DNA of 64,000 nt from Deinococcus hopiensis KR-140 (GTDB lineage: Bacteria; Deinococcota; Deinococci; Deinococcales; Deinococcaceae): the NCBI RefSeq assembly GCF_900176165.1, contig NZ_FWWU01000003.1:1-64000 (forward strand), read 5' to 3'. The position numbers and the translations under genes were made by a program. The notes below the pieces were generated by a model. It was not told where the DNA came from. It saw only the letters and a program-made list of their open reading frames with translations, and did no database searches. Below, piece by piece: positions 7,852 through 15,751 of this stretch. Position 1 is the stretch's first letter, and the number at the start of each line of letters is the position of its first letter.

Positions 7852-9036
7852 ATGTCCACATTCCGCAGGTTTGGCTTTTTCGGTACCACCCTGGCCCTCG
7901 TTCTCGCCAATGCCGCGCAGGCGCAGAGCACGGTGAAGGTAGGTGTCCTGCATTCGCTGACGGGCACAATGGCGATCAGTGAAATCACCGTAGCGAACGC
8001 TGCGCAGCTCGCCGTGGACGAGATCAACGCGAAGGGCGGCGTGCTGGGCAAGAAGATCGTGGTGGTCAAGGAGGACGGCGCGTCCGACTGGCCCACCTTC
8101 GCCACCAAGGCGGAAAAGCTGCTGACGCAGGACAGGGTGGCGGCGGTGTTCGGCGGCTGGACGAGTGCGAGCCGCAAGGCCATGCTGCCCGTGTTCGAAA
8201 AGAATAGGGGGCTGCTCTTCTACCCCGTGCAGTTCGAGGGCAACGAGTGCAGCCCCAACATCATCTACACCGGCGCGCAGCCCAACCAGCAGGCGCTCCC
8301 GGCGCTGGAGTGGGCGCTGGGCAAGGGCCACAAGAACATCTTCTTGCTGGGAAGCGACTACGTGTACCCGCGCACCGCCAACCTGATCCTGAAAAAGCAC
8401 ATCGCTGCAAAGGGGGCCAAGCTCGCAGGCGAGGAATACGTCGCGCTGGGCGGCACCGAATTCAGCTCGGTGATCAACAAGATCAAGGCGGCGAAGCCGG
8501 ACATCATCATCAATACGCTCAACGGTGACTCCAACGTGTCCTTTTTCAAGCAGTACCAGGCCGCTGGGTACACGGCGAAGACGCTGCCCGTGATCTCCTT
8601 TTCCATCGCCGAGCAGGAGGCGCAGTCCATCGGCCCGGCCCTGCTGACCAACCAGTACGCCACCTGGAACTACTTTCAGAGCCTGCCCAATGCTGCCAAC
8701 CAGAAGTTCGTGGGGGCGTATCAGGCCAAATACGGCAAGAACGCCGCAATCACCGATCCCATGGCGCACGCCTACATGGACGTGTACCTGTGGAAGGCGG
8801 CCGTCGAGAAGGCCAAGTCCTTCGATGCCACCGCCGTTCGCAAGGCCATCGTGGGCGTGAGCCTGCAAAGCCCTTTGGGCAAGATCACCGTCGCGCCCAA
8901 CGGCAGCCTGATTCAGGCCGTGTATACCGGGCAGTCCGGCGCGGGCGGGCAGTTCAAGACGGTCGCCCAGAGCCAGGGCGTCGTCACGCCCCAGCCCTAC
9001 GACAAGCTGGCATTCCCGGGCAAGAGCTGCCCGTAA
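7852..9036 (+). CDS. urtA: Urea ABC transporter substrate-binding protein UrtA
   Basis: Periplasmic or envelope-associated receptor for urea, feeding the UrtBC channel. The 394-residue product has an N-terminal signal peptide (MSTFRRFGFFGTTLALVLAN, cleavage after AQAQ likely) and the periplasmic-binding fold starting VKVGVLHSLTGTMAISE. The segment GNECSPNIIYTGAQPNQQ with YPVQFEG just before it is typical of UrtA rather than of amino-acid LivK proteins. The start was chosen at the ATG with AGGGAG upstream; an in-frame open stretch reaches further upstream but would place the signal peptide internally. First gene of urtABCDE, transcribed away from the urease operon. Confidence 0.94.
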   Translation: MSTFRRFGFFGTTLALVLANAAQAQSTVKVGVLHSLTGTMAISEITVANAAQLAVDEINAKGGVLGKKIVVVKEDGASDWPTFATKAEKLLTQDRVAAVFGGWTSASRKAMLPVFEKNRGLLFYPVQFEGNECSPNIIYTGAQPNQQALPALEWALGKGHKNIFLLGSDYVYPRTANLILKKHIAAKGAKLAGEEYVALGGTEFSSVINKIKAAKPDIIINTLNGDSNVSFFKQYQAAGYTAKTLPVISFSIAEQEAQSIGPALLTNQYATWNYFQSLPNAANQKFVGAYQAKYGKNAAITDPMAHAYMDVYLWKAAVEKAKSFDATAVRKAIVGVSLQSPLGKITVAPNGSLIQAVYTGQSGAGGQFKTVAQSQGVVTPQPYDKLAFPGKSCP

Positions 9037-9103
9037 GGCGGTGCGCGGGGAGCGGCGGGAGAACACCAAAGCCGCCGCTTCCCACCCCCGCGAGGAGATC
9101 CCT

Positions 9104-10009
9104 ATGGACCCCGTATTCCTGTTCGGCCAGCTGTTTACCGGCCTGTCGGTGGCGTCCATCCTGCTGCTGGCAGCGCTGGGCCTGGCGCTGAGTTTTGGGC
9201 TGATGCGCGTGATCAACATGGCGCACGGCGAATTCCTGATGCTGGGGGGGTACCTGACCTACCTGGCGTCGCAGTGGGTGGGGCCGCAGTTTCTGTGGCT
9301 GGCGTTCCCGCTCGCCTTTCTCGGCTCGGCGCTGCTGGGCGCGCTGCTGGAAATCACCGTCATTCGGCGGCTGTACGGGCGGCCGCTCGACACACTGCTC
9401 GCCACCTTCGGCATCTCGCTGATCTTGCAGCAGGCGGCCCGGCAGCTCTTCGGCAGCACAGGGGTGCCCGTGAATGCGCCCGGCTGGCTCTCGGGGGCCA
9501 TCACCTTGCACGGCGGCGCGCTCGACGGCCTGACCTTTCCGTATGTGCGCCTCTTCGTGATCGTGCTTGCGGGGCTGGTGCTGGGGGGCATGGGGTGGCT
9601 GCTGGGCCGCTCGCGCTTTGGGATGCACGTGCGGGCGGTGAACCAGAACAGGGAGATGGCCTCGGCGCTGGGGGTCAACACCCGGCGGCTGGACATGCTG
9701 GTCTTTGCCCTGGGTGCAGGGATCGCGGGCGTGGCCGGCGTGGGGCTCGCGCTGCTGGCCCCAGTCAATCCCACCGTGGGCTCGGCCTATATCGTGAACG
9801 CCTTCCTGGTGGTGGTGGTGGGTGGCGTGGGCAGCGTACTGGGCGGCGCGGTGGCGGCGGTTGGGCTGGGCTTTCTTACCGCGCTCGCCGAGGGGCTGAC
9901 GAGCGTGAGCCTCGCGCAGGCGATCCTCCTCATCGCCGTGGTGGCCTTCTTGCAGTGGAAGCCGCGCGGCCTCTTTCCCGCGGGCTCGCGCGCCCTGGAG
10001 GACACGTGA
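9104..10009 (+). CDS. urtB: Urea ABC transporter permease UrtB
   Basis: LivH-type inner-membrane permease, 301 residues, with about eight predicted membrane helices. It shows the family N-terminus (LFTGLSVASILLLAALGLALSFG, residues 8-30), the MAHGEFLMLGGY loop and the cytoplasmic coupling loop VRAVNQNREMASALGVNTRRLD. The GAGGAG-like site before the ATG at 9104 supports the start. It lies 67 bp after urtA, and its stop overlaps the GTG start of urtC. With UrtC it forms the urea channel. Confidence 0.92.
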   Translation: MDPVFLFGQLFTGLSVASILLLAALGLALSFGLMRVINMAHGEFLMLGGYLTYLASQWVGPQFLWLAFPLAFLGSALLGALLEITVIRRLYGRPLDTLLATFGISLILQQAARQLFGSTGVPVNAPGWLSGAITLHGGALDGLTFPYVRLFVIVLAGLVLGGMGWLLGRSRFGMHVRAVNQNREMASALGVNTRRLDMLVFALGAGIAGVAGVGLALLAPVNPTVGSAYIVNAFLVVVVGGVGSVLGGAVAAVGLGFLTALAEGLTSVSLAQAILLIAVVAFLQWKPRGLFPAGSRALEDT

Positions 10010-11085
10010 GCCGGGGCAAAGGCAACTGGGGCGGCCTGGCTGTGCTCGCCGTCCTCGTGATGGCGCTCACGCTGGCTCCCTTCTTCCTGGGGGCATATCC
10101 GCTCGCGCTGCTGGGACGGGTGCTCGCCCTCGCGGTCGCAGCGGTAGGCGTGTGCGTGGTGTGGGGACGGGCAGGCATCCTCAGCCTGGGGCAGGGGCTT
10201 TTTTTCGGACTGGGGGGCTACGCGCTCGCGATGCACCTCAAGCTCACGGCCACGCCGGCAGGTGAGCTGCCCGACTTTATGATCTACAACGGTGTGGAGG
10301 CGCTGCCGTGGTTCTGGAAGCCTTTCGCCTCCGCGCCCTTCGCGCTGGCGATGGTACCGCTGCTCCCCGCACTGGCCGCCTTCCTGGTGGGATGGCTGAT
10401 GTTTCGTCGCCGCATCACGGGGGTGTACGTGAGCATCATCACGCAGGCGCTGGTGCTGGCCTTTGTGACGTGGCTCAACGGCTCGCAGGGTCTGACGAGC
10501 GGCACGAACGGCCTCACCGACTTCCAGACCCTCCTGGGCCTGAACCTGCGGGCCGAGTCCTCTTCGCGCGTACTGTACTGGGTCACGCTGCTCGCCCTGA
10601 TCCTGTCGGTCACCGGCACCGCCTGGCTGCTGGGCACCCCCTTCGGCGCCCTGCTGACGGCGGTGCGCGACAACGAAAACCGCAGCCGCTTCCTGGGGTA
10701 CAACCCAGCCGCCTTCAAGATCGCGGCATTCATGCTGGGCGGCGTCCTGGCGGGCCTGAGTGGAGCCCTGTACACCCTGCACCTGGGCACCATCTCACCC
10801 GCGATGATCGGGGTGGCCTTCAGCATTGAACTCGTCGTATGGGTCGCGCTGGGCGGCCGGGCCAGCCTCATTGGGGCGGTGGGTGGCCTGATCCTCGGGC
10901 AACTCGCCAAGGACCGCATCTCGAGCGGCGCGCCTGACGCGTGGCTCTACATCATGGGCGCGCTGTTCGTGCTCGTGGTGCTGGTCATGCCGCAAGGGGT
11001 CGCTGGGCTGCAACCCCGCCGCCGAGTCCGCCCGGTTCACTCGGCTCCCACCCGGCCTGCACGGGAGATTCACGATGTCGCCTGA
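10006..11085 (+). CDS. urtC: Urea ABC transporter permease UrtC
   Basis: LivM-type permease of 359 residues with multiple hydrophobic helices. The GTG start overlaps the urtB stop (GTGA), so translation is probably coupled. Diagnostic stretches are WGRAGILSLGQGLFFGLGGY, the periplasmic IYNGVEALPWFWKPF segment that is characteristic of urea-type permeases, and the coupling loop AVRDNENRSRFLGYNPAAFK. The C-terminus overlaps urtD by 11 nt. It partners UrtB in the membrane. Confidence 0.92.
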   Translation: MSRGKGNWGGLAVLAVLVMALTLAPFFLGAYPLALLGRVLALAVAAVGVCVVWGRAGILSLGQGLFFGLGGYALAMHLKLTATPAGELPDFMIYNGVEALPWFWKPFASAPFALAMVPLLPALAAFLVGWLMFRRRITGVYVSIITQALVLAFVTWLNGSQGLTSGTNGLTDFQTLLGLNLRAESSSRVLYWVTLLALILSVTGTAWLLGTPFGALLTAVRDNENRSRFLGYNPAAFKIAAFMLGGVLAGLSGALYTLHLGTISPAMIGVAFSIELVVWVALGGRASLIGAVGGLILGQLAKDRISSGAPDAWLYIMGALFVLVVLVMPQGVAGLQPRRRVRPVHSAPTRPAREIHDVA

Positions 11086-11863
11086 GTCGGGCCTCCTGCT
11101 GGAAGTGCGGAACGTCACCGTCTCGTTCGAGGGCTTCAAGGCCCTGCAAAACCTCAGCCTGGGGGTAACGTCCGGCAGCTTGCGGGTGCTGATCGGGCCG
11201 AATGGTGCAGGCAAGAGCACGCTGCTCGACACCATTATCGGCAAGGTGCGCCCCGCCTCGGGCGAGGTGCGTTTCCGGGGGCAGGTCATTTCCCGCCTGC
11301 CGGAGCACCGCATCGCCGCGCTCGGCATCTGCCGTAAGTTTCAGGCGCCTGGCGTGCTGGAGAGCCTGACAGTACGCGACAACCTGCTGCTGGCGGCGAG
11401 GCAGCAAAAAGGCGTGTTCGCCACCCTGACCCCACCCACCGCCGCAGAGCAGGGCCGTGCGGATGAACTTCTGCGCCTGACGGGCCTGGAGGCCCGAGCC
11501 GGCATACCTGCCGCGCAGCTCGCGCACGGGGAAAAGCAATGGCTGGAGATCGGCATGGTGGTCGCCCCGGAGCCCGAACTGCTGCTGTTGGACGAGCCCA
11601 CTGCCGGAATGACGGTTGCGGAGACGGCGCACACAGCAGAATTGATTCGCACCCTGGCCGGGCGCCACACCATCTTGGTCATTGACCACGACATGCACTT
11701 CGTGGAGCTGCTGGGCGCGCCGGTCACAGTGCTGCACCAGGGGCAGGTATTCCGTGACGGAGACCTTCAGAGCCTACGCGCAGATCCCGACGTGATGGAA
11801 ATTTACCTGGGCCGCCCGCGTGAGGCTGCGCCCGGGGAGGGAGGCACATATGCTCAGGCTTGA
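11075..11863 (+). CDS. urtD: Urea ABC transporter ATPase UrtD
   Basis: One of two ATP-binding subunits of the urea importer (262 aa, LivG class). Walker A GPNGAGKST is near residue 42, a degenerate signature LAHGEKQWLEIG near 150 and Walker B LLLLDEPTAGM near 170. The CRKFQAPGVLESLTVRDNL segment is typical of UrtD. The H-loop reads LVIDHDM. Its ATG is inside the end of urtC, and the gene overlaps the start of urtE by 14 nt. Cytoplasmic face of the membrane. Confidence 0.93.
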   Translation: MSPESGLLLEVRNVTVSFEGFKALQNLSLGVTSGSLRVLIGPNGAGKSTLLDTIIGKVRPASGEVRFRGQVISRLPEHRIAALGICRKFQAPGVLESLTVRDNLLLAARQQKGVFATLTPPTAAEQGRADELLRLTGLEARAGIPAAQLAHGEKQWLEIGMVVAPEPELLLLDEPTAGMTVAETAHTAELIRTLAGRHTILVIDHDMHFVELLGAPVTVLHQGQVFRDGDLQSLRADPDVMEIYLGRPREAAPGEGGTYAQA

Positions 11864-12554
11864 GAACGTCAGTGCCGCCTACGCCCAAAGCCCGGTGCTG
11901 TTCGGGGTGAACCTGGAGGTCCGGGACGGCGAGGCCGTGACCCTGATCGGCCGCAACGGAGTGGGCAAAACCACGTTGCTGCGGACCATCACGGGGCTGC
12001 ACGCCATCAGCGGCGGCGAGTTGCACCTGAACGGCGAGTCGGTGACGCGCGAGCACGCCTTCGCCCGCGCCCGCGCTGGCCTGGCCTATGTGCCGCAGGG
12101 CCGGGGCCTCTTTCCCCACCTCACCGTGGAGGAGAATCTGCGGATGGGGTTGCCGGCCCTGTCGGGGCGGGAAGGCGTCAAGCGGGAGATACCGGAACTG
12201 GTCTTTGACCTCTTTCCCCTCTGCCGGGACATGGCGGGGCGTAAGGCGGGCAACCTGAGCGGTGGGCAGCAGCAGCAGGTCGCCATCGGGCGGGCGCTGG
12301 TCACCCGGCCCCGCTGCCTGCTGCTCGACGAGCCCACCGAGGGTATCCAGCCCAGCATCGTGGGGGAAATCGAGGCCGCGCTGACCCGGGTTCGGCGGGA
12401 ACTGCAGGTGGCGGTGCTGCTGGTCGAGCAGTACCTCGATTTCGCCTGGGCTTTCGCTGACCGCTACTACGTGATGCAGAAGGGAACGGTGGTTGAGAGC
12501 GGCCTAACCCGCGACACGCCGACAGCGAGTGTGCAGCGGTATCTGGGAGTGTAG
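11850..12554 (+). CDS. urtE: Urea ABC transporter ATPase UrtE
   Basis: Second ATPase subunit (234 aa, LivF class). I start it at MLRLENVSAAY, where GGGAGG lies just upstream. Walker A is GRNGVGKTT, the signature is NLSGGQQQQVAIGRAL and Walker B is CLLLDEPTEGIQPSI; the last is typical of UrtE. The gene closes the urt operon, and its end converges with the delta-60-repeat lipoprotein gene 35 bp away, with no obvious terminator hairpin in the gap. Confidence 0.93.
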   Translation: MLRLENVSAAYAQSPVLFGVNLEVRDGEAVTLIGRNGVGKTTLLRTITGLHAISGGELHLNGESVTREHAFARARAGLAYVPQGRGLFPHLTVEENLRMGLPALSGREGVKREIPELVFDLFPLCRDMAGRKAGNLSGGQQQQVAIGRALVTRPRCLLLDEPTEGIQPSIVGEIEAALTRVRRELQVAVLLVEQYLDFAWAFADRYYVMQKGTVVESGLTRDTPTASVQRYLGV

Positions 12555-12589
12555 CTCAGCTCCTCCAAGCGGCCGGTCAGAACCGTGCG

Positions 12590-14152
12590 TTAAGGCCAAA
12601 GACGCAGCAGGAACAGGGAAGATTTCCCGGAAGCGCTGGACGTTCCCGCCAGGACCAGGCGGCCATCCGCTTGCCGCAGGGCGCCGACGACGAGGGCACT
12701 GCTCCCACCCACCGGTACCGTGAGCCGCCCGCCCTGGCCAAAACCTGCGTTCAGGACTCCATTCACGCCGTACTGCACCAGACCCACGTTATAGGTGTTC
12801 CCGCTGAGTGTCCGGCCCACCAATACGATGCTGTCTTGGCTCTGTACCAGCGCCGTCCCCACGTCCTGGCTGGAGCCCACCGGGGTCAGGGCCCGGCCAC
12901 CCGCGCCGAAGGTGGCGTCGAGGTCACCGGCGGCGGTATAGCGCAGCAGGGCGAAATCGTGGTCCTGGCCGTTCCAGGTAGACCCCGCGACGAGGACCTT
13001 GCCGCCAGGCTGCAGCGCCACGCTGCTTACGCCGTCGGCCCCACCGCCCAGGTCCGTGCTCACGACGCCGCCTTGTCCAAAGCTGAGATCCGGCTTTCCA
13101 GCAGGGGTGTACCGCACCAGGACCACGTCGTCGCTCTGCTGGGCAGCGACGCCCGCGACGACGATCCTCCCATCGGCCTGGACAGCGACGCCGTACCCCA
13201 CGTCGTCCCGCGAACCGATGGCGGTCACCACCTTCCCGCCCTGGCCGAACGTCACATCCAGCCGCCCGTCAGGCAGGTAGCGCACGACCCCAATGTCATC
13301 GTCGTTGCCGTTGCTCGTCTGGCCGGTGAGGAGGAGTTTGCCGTCTGGCTGCAGCGCCACAGCGTACGCCCCGTCGTGGCCCGTGCCGAGTGCGGTCCTG
13401 ACGGCCCCGCCCTGACCGAAGGAGGGGTCAAGGTGTCCGTCCGGCGTGTAGCGCACGAGGGCAAAGTCCGATTTCGTCTCGTTGCTTCCCGGCCGGTACG
13501 GCACCGACGTGCTGCCGCCCACCACAATCTTGCCGTCGGGTTGCAACAGGAGGGTGTTGCCGGAGTCGAAGCTGGTGTTGAGGTCTGTAACGACGATGCC
13601 TCCACGGCCGAAAGCCGGGTCCAGCCGCCCTTCCGTGGTGTAGCGCACCACGAGCAGGTCCGCTCCACGACCGTTCCCAATCCGGCCCGCGATGAGCACC
13701 TTGCCGTCCGCCTGCACGGCCACCCCCGCGGCGTAAGCGTCGCCCTGGGGAAGGGGGGTCTGCACCACGCCCCCACTGCCAAACGTCGTGTCCAGCCGCC
13801 CCGAGGGCCCACCCCTGGAGACCCTGTTCGTGGAAACCCGTCCCGCAGGCGCAGAGGACAAGCCAAGCCGCGACGCGGCGACGGACCTCATGTCCCGAAC
13901 GCGCGGTCCAGCGTCGCGGGGCGCCTCCCGCTTTCCCTCCTGTCCGGCTGCCAGGCCTTCACTGGTCAGCGCAGGGGACGGCGTGGCGCGGATCTGCCAC
14001 GCCGTCCCCTGCAGCACTTCCGAGGAAGACGTTCCACACGCGGTCAGCAAGAATAGGAAGCCGAGCGAGACCAGCAGACGCCGGGCCGCCGGACTTTCTG
14101 AAAGCAGGACAGGCCTGCGCAAAACGCGCTGAACGCGGGTGAAGAGAGGCAT
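12590..14152 (-). CDS. Delta-60 repeat lipoprotein
   Basis: A 520-residue predicted surface lipoprotein. After a basic N-terminus comes a hydrophobic segment and lipobox (LLTAC, followed by GTSS), then a linker, then seven recognisable delta-60 repeats marked by G-x-L-D-x-x-F-G-x-G-G (GRLDTTFGSGG, GRLDPAFGRGG, GHLDPSFGQGG, GRLDVTFGQGG, GKPDLSFGQGG, GDLDATFGAGG, GVLNAGFGQGG) alternating with VQADGKVLIAG-type strands. Such repeats are predicted to build a beta-propeller; their function is not established. The ATG at 14152 was chosen because it gives a normal lipoprotein signal. It lies downstream of the LacI gene on the same strand, 296 bp away, so may have its own promoter. Confidence 0.8.
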   Translation of the reverse strand: MPLFTRVQRVLRRPVLLSESPAARRLLVSLGFLFLLTACGTSSSEVLQGTAWQIRATPSPALTSEGLAAGQEGKREAPRDAGPRVRDMRSVAASRLGLSSAPAGRVSTNRVSRGGPSGRLDTTFGSGGVVQTPLPQGDAYAAGVAVQADGKVLIAGRIGNGRGADLLVVRYTTEGRLDPAFGRGGIVVTDLNTSFDSGNTLLLQPDGKIVVGGSTSVPYRPGSNETKSDFALVRYTPDGHLDPSFGQGGAVRTALGTGHDGAYAVALQPDGKLLLTGQTSNGNDDDIGVVRYLPDGRLDVTFGQGGKVVTAIGSRDDVGYGVAVQADGRIVVAGVAAQQSDDVVLVRYTPAGKPDLSFGQGGVVSTDLGGGADGVSSVALQPGGKVLVAGSTWNGQDHDFALLRYTAAGDLDATFGAGGRALTPVGSSQDVGTALVQSQDSIVLVGRTLSGNTYNVGLVQYGVNGVLNAGFGQGGRLTVPVGGSSALVVGALRQADGRLVLAGTSSASGKSSLFLLRLWP

Positions 14153-14220
14153 CGGAACTCCGGGGAGGGATGAGAGCAGGAAACGGGAGCGGGCGAAAGC
14201 GCAGCCGACAGGTTCTGCGT

Positions 14221-14248
14221 AAGGGACGTCCGGACAGCGCCGTCCCTT
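14221..14248. terminator. Inverted repeat between lacI-type gene and delta-60 lipoprotein
   Basis: AAGGGACG (14221-14228) and CGTCCCTT (14241-14248) form an 8-bp stem with a 12-nt loop, downstream of the LacI gene on the minus strand. It could be a weak terminator or a leader hairpin of the lipoprotein message; no strong T-tract follows. Confidence 0.3.
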
Positions 14249-14448
14249 CCATTCACACCGGAAAATGAAGGAGGGCCGGATACGGAGTTTTTCACATTCC
14301 GGACCCAGCCATTCTCGCTCGCGCAACAGATGAATGGTGCGGCAGCCGTTGATGCTCCTGACTAAGCTCCTTCCCCGATCCCACTGAGCAGCGCGGGCGC
14401 CGAAGAGGACGGAGCCGTCAGGCGTGCAGCACAGCGGTACCCTTCTCT

Positions 14449-15558
14449 TTAGGCCCCGTCCGGCTGAGTGCCCACCCGGGGCGCCGCTGTGGATTCCCGC
14501 AAGACGAGTTCGGTGGGAAAGGGCGGCGGCAGCGGAACGTCCTCGCCCTCGGCCAGCGCCGCGAGCGTCTGAACGGCCACCTCGCCCATCAGGTGCAGCG
14601 GCTGGCGCACGGTGGTCAACCCCGGCCGGGCGGCGGCGGCGATAGGCAGATCATCGAAGCCCACCACCGAGAGGTCCCCCGGCACCCGCAGCCCCAGGTC
14701 CTGCGCCACGTGGATGGCACCCAGGGCCATCGCGTCGCCCGAAGCGAAGATGGCAGTCGGTGGCCGCGCCAGTCCCAGGAGCCGCCGGGCAGCGCGCTCA
14801 CCGCTGGCCTTGGTAAAGTCGCCGTGCTGCACGTCCCCGTTCCGGACCGCCAGCCCCGCCGCCTCGAGGCATTCGCGGTAGCCGCGCAGGCGCTCGTGGG
14901 CGTCGTTGCGCTCGAAACGGTCCGACCCGCGGCCGGGAACCTCGGGCTCGGCTTCCAGCCCGCTGATAAAGCCGATCTCGGTGTGTCCCAGTTCGAGCAG
15001 GTGCCGCATGGCCAGGTGAGCCCCGCCGTAATTGTCCACGGTGAAGGGACGGTCCGAGGGGCCATCCACACTGACAACGTGGGCCGGCAGGTCCGTTCTG
15101 GCCCACTCGACCTCGTGAGAGGGCTGAATCAGCAGGGCCCCCACCGACAGCCGGGTCATCATGGAGAAATCGGAGGTGCTGCTCCCCGCCAGCATCATCA
15201 CGACCAAGTCATAGTTCAGGCGCTCAGCGGCCTGCGCCGCGCCCTGCACCACTTCCGAGGCGTAAGGCCGGTTGAGCTGGGGCGTGAAGACGCTGATCAT
15301 GCGGTTGCGCCCCCCCGCCAAACCGCGCGCCATCGCATTGACGCGGTAGCCCGTTTCCGCGATGGCGTCCATCACCCGCTGCCGGGTGGCGGGCCGGACC
15401 CCACTCTTGCCGTTGATGACGTTGGAGACAGTCATGGCCGAGACGCCCGCGCGCCGCGCGACATCGTCCAGGGTCAGGGCCGAGGAAGACCGCGGCGGAA
15501 CTTCCTCGGGCCGCCTTCTGGCGCGCTTCTTTTCGCTGGGAACCGTTCGTGCTTGCAC
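14449..15558 (-). CDS. LacI-family transcriptional regulator
   Basis: A 369-residue regulator. After a basic 25-residue tail comes the helix-turn-helix TLDDVARRAGVSAMTVSNV with hinge helix region, then a periplasmic-binding-like effector domain ending in the usual SVVGFDDLPIAAAARPGLTTVRQP block. I place the start at GTG 15558: it is 7 nt after a perfect TATAAT, so the message is probably leaderless. An in-frame ATG at 15600 would lie upstream of that promoter. A 12-bp palindrome overlaps the -10 region and a related site lies before the divergent lipoprotein gene, so it probably represses both itself and that gene. The effector is likely a sugar. Confidence 0.85.
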   Translation of the reverse strand: MQARTVPSEKKRARRRPEEVPPRSSSALTLDDVARRAGVSAMTVSNVINGKSGVRPATRQRVMDAIAETGYRVNAMARGLAGGRNRMISVFTPQLNRPYASEVVQGAAQAAERLNYDLVVMMLAGSSTSDFSMMTRLSVGALLIQPSHEVEWARTDLPAHVVSVDGPSDRPFTVDNYGGAHLAMRHLLELGHTEIGFISGLEAEPEVPGRGSDRFERNDAHERLRGYRECLEAAGLAVRNGDVQHGDFTKASGERAARRLLGLARPPTAIFASGDAMALGAIHVAQDLGLRVPGDLSVVGFDDLPIAAAARPGLTTVRQPLHLMGEVAVQTLAALAEGEDVPLPPPFPTELVLRESTAAPRVGTQPDGA

Positions 15559-15565
15559 TTCCAGG

Positions 15566-15580
15566 ATTATAGCGCTATAT
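15566..15580 (-). promoter_or_regulatory. LacI-type operator overlapping a leaderless promoter
   Basis: The perfect palindrome TATAGCGCTATA (15568-15579) overlaps the -10 hexamer TATAAT (minus strand, 15566-15571) of the LacI gene. A plausible but weak -35 (TTGTGC) lies 16 bp upstream. Repressor bound here would block its own transcription. Confidence 0.65.
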
Positions 15581-15703
15581 TCAGAAAGCACAAGCCACAA
15601 CCCAAAAGTGATCCCTCACGTCCTGGTTCCTGTCTGGGAGGTTTTCCTGTCGTTGATGAGGCAGACCGTCTATTCTGCTGCCGCTTCCCCTTCGTCTCTC
15701 GGA

Positions 15704-15724
15704 ATTATAGCGCTAAAAAGCGCT
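15704..15724 (+). promoter_or_regulatory. Second LacI-type operator, upstream of the F5/8C lipoprotein
   Basis: TTATAGCGCTAAAA repeats the core of the palindrome found at the divergent LacI promoter (shared TTATAGCGCTA). AGCGCT occurs again four bases later (15719-15724), so the site is AGCGCT-AAAA-AGCGCT. It ends 27 bp before the lipoprotein start, a repressing position. Confidence 0.6.
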
Positions 15725-15751
15725 GTTGCTCCTGTCTTCCCGAGGTCATGA

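Noticed and set aside
7384..9219. 611-residue minus-strand frame covering urtA
   Set aside because: It lies opposite a gene with clear family identity and has no family similarity itself.
12671..14056. Long open frame opposite the delta-60-repeat lipoprotein
   Set aside because: It mirrors the repeat gene, lacks a ribosome site, and its Arg/His/Pro-rich composition is that of an antisense frame in GC-rich DNA.
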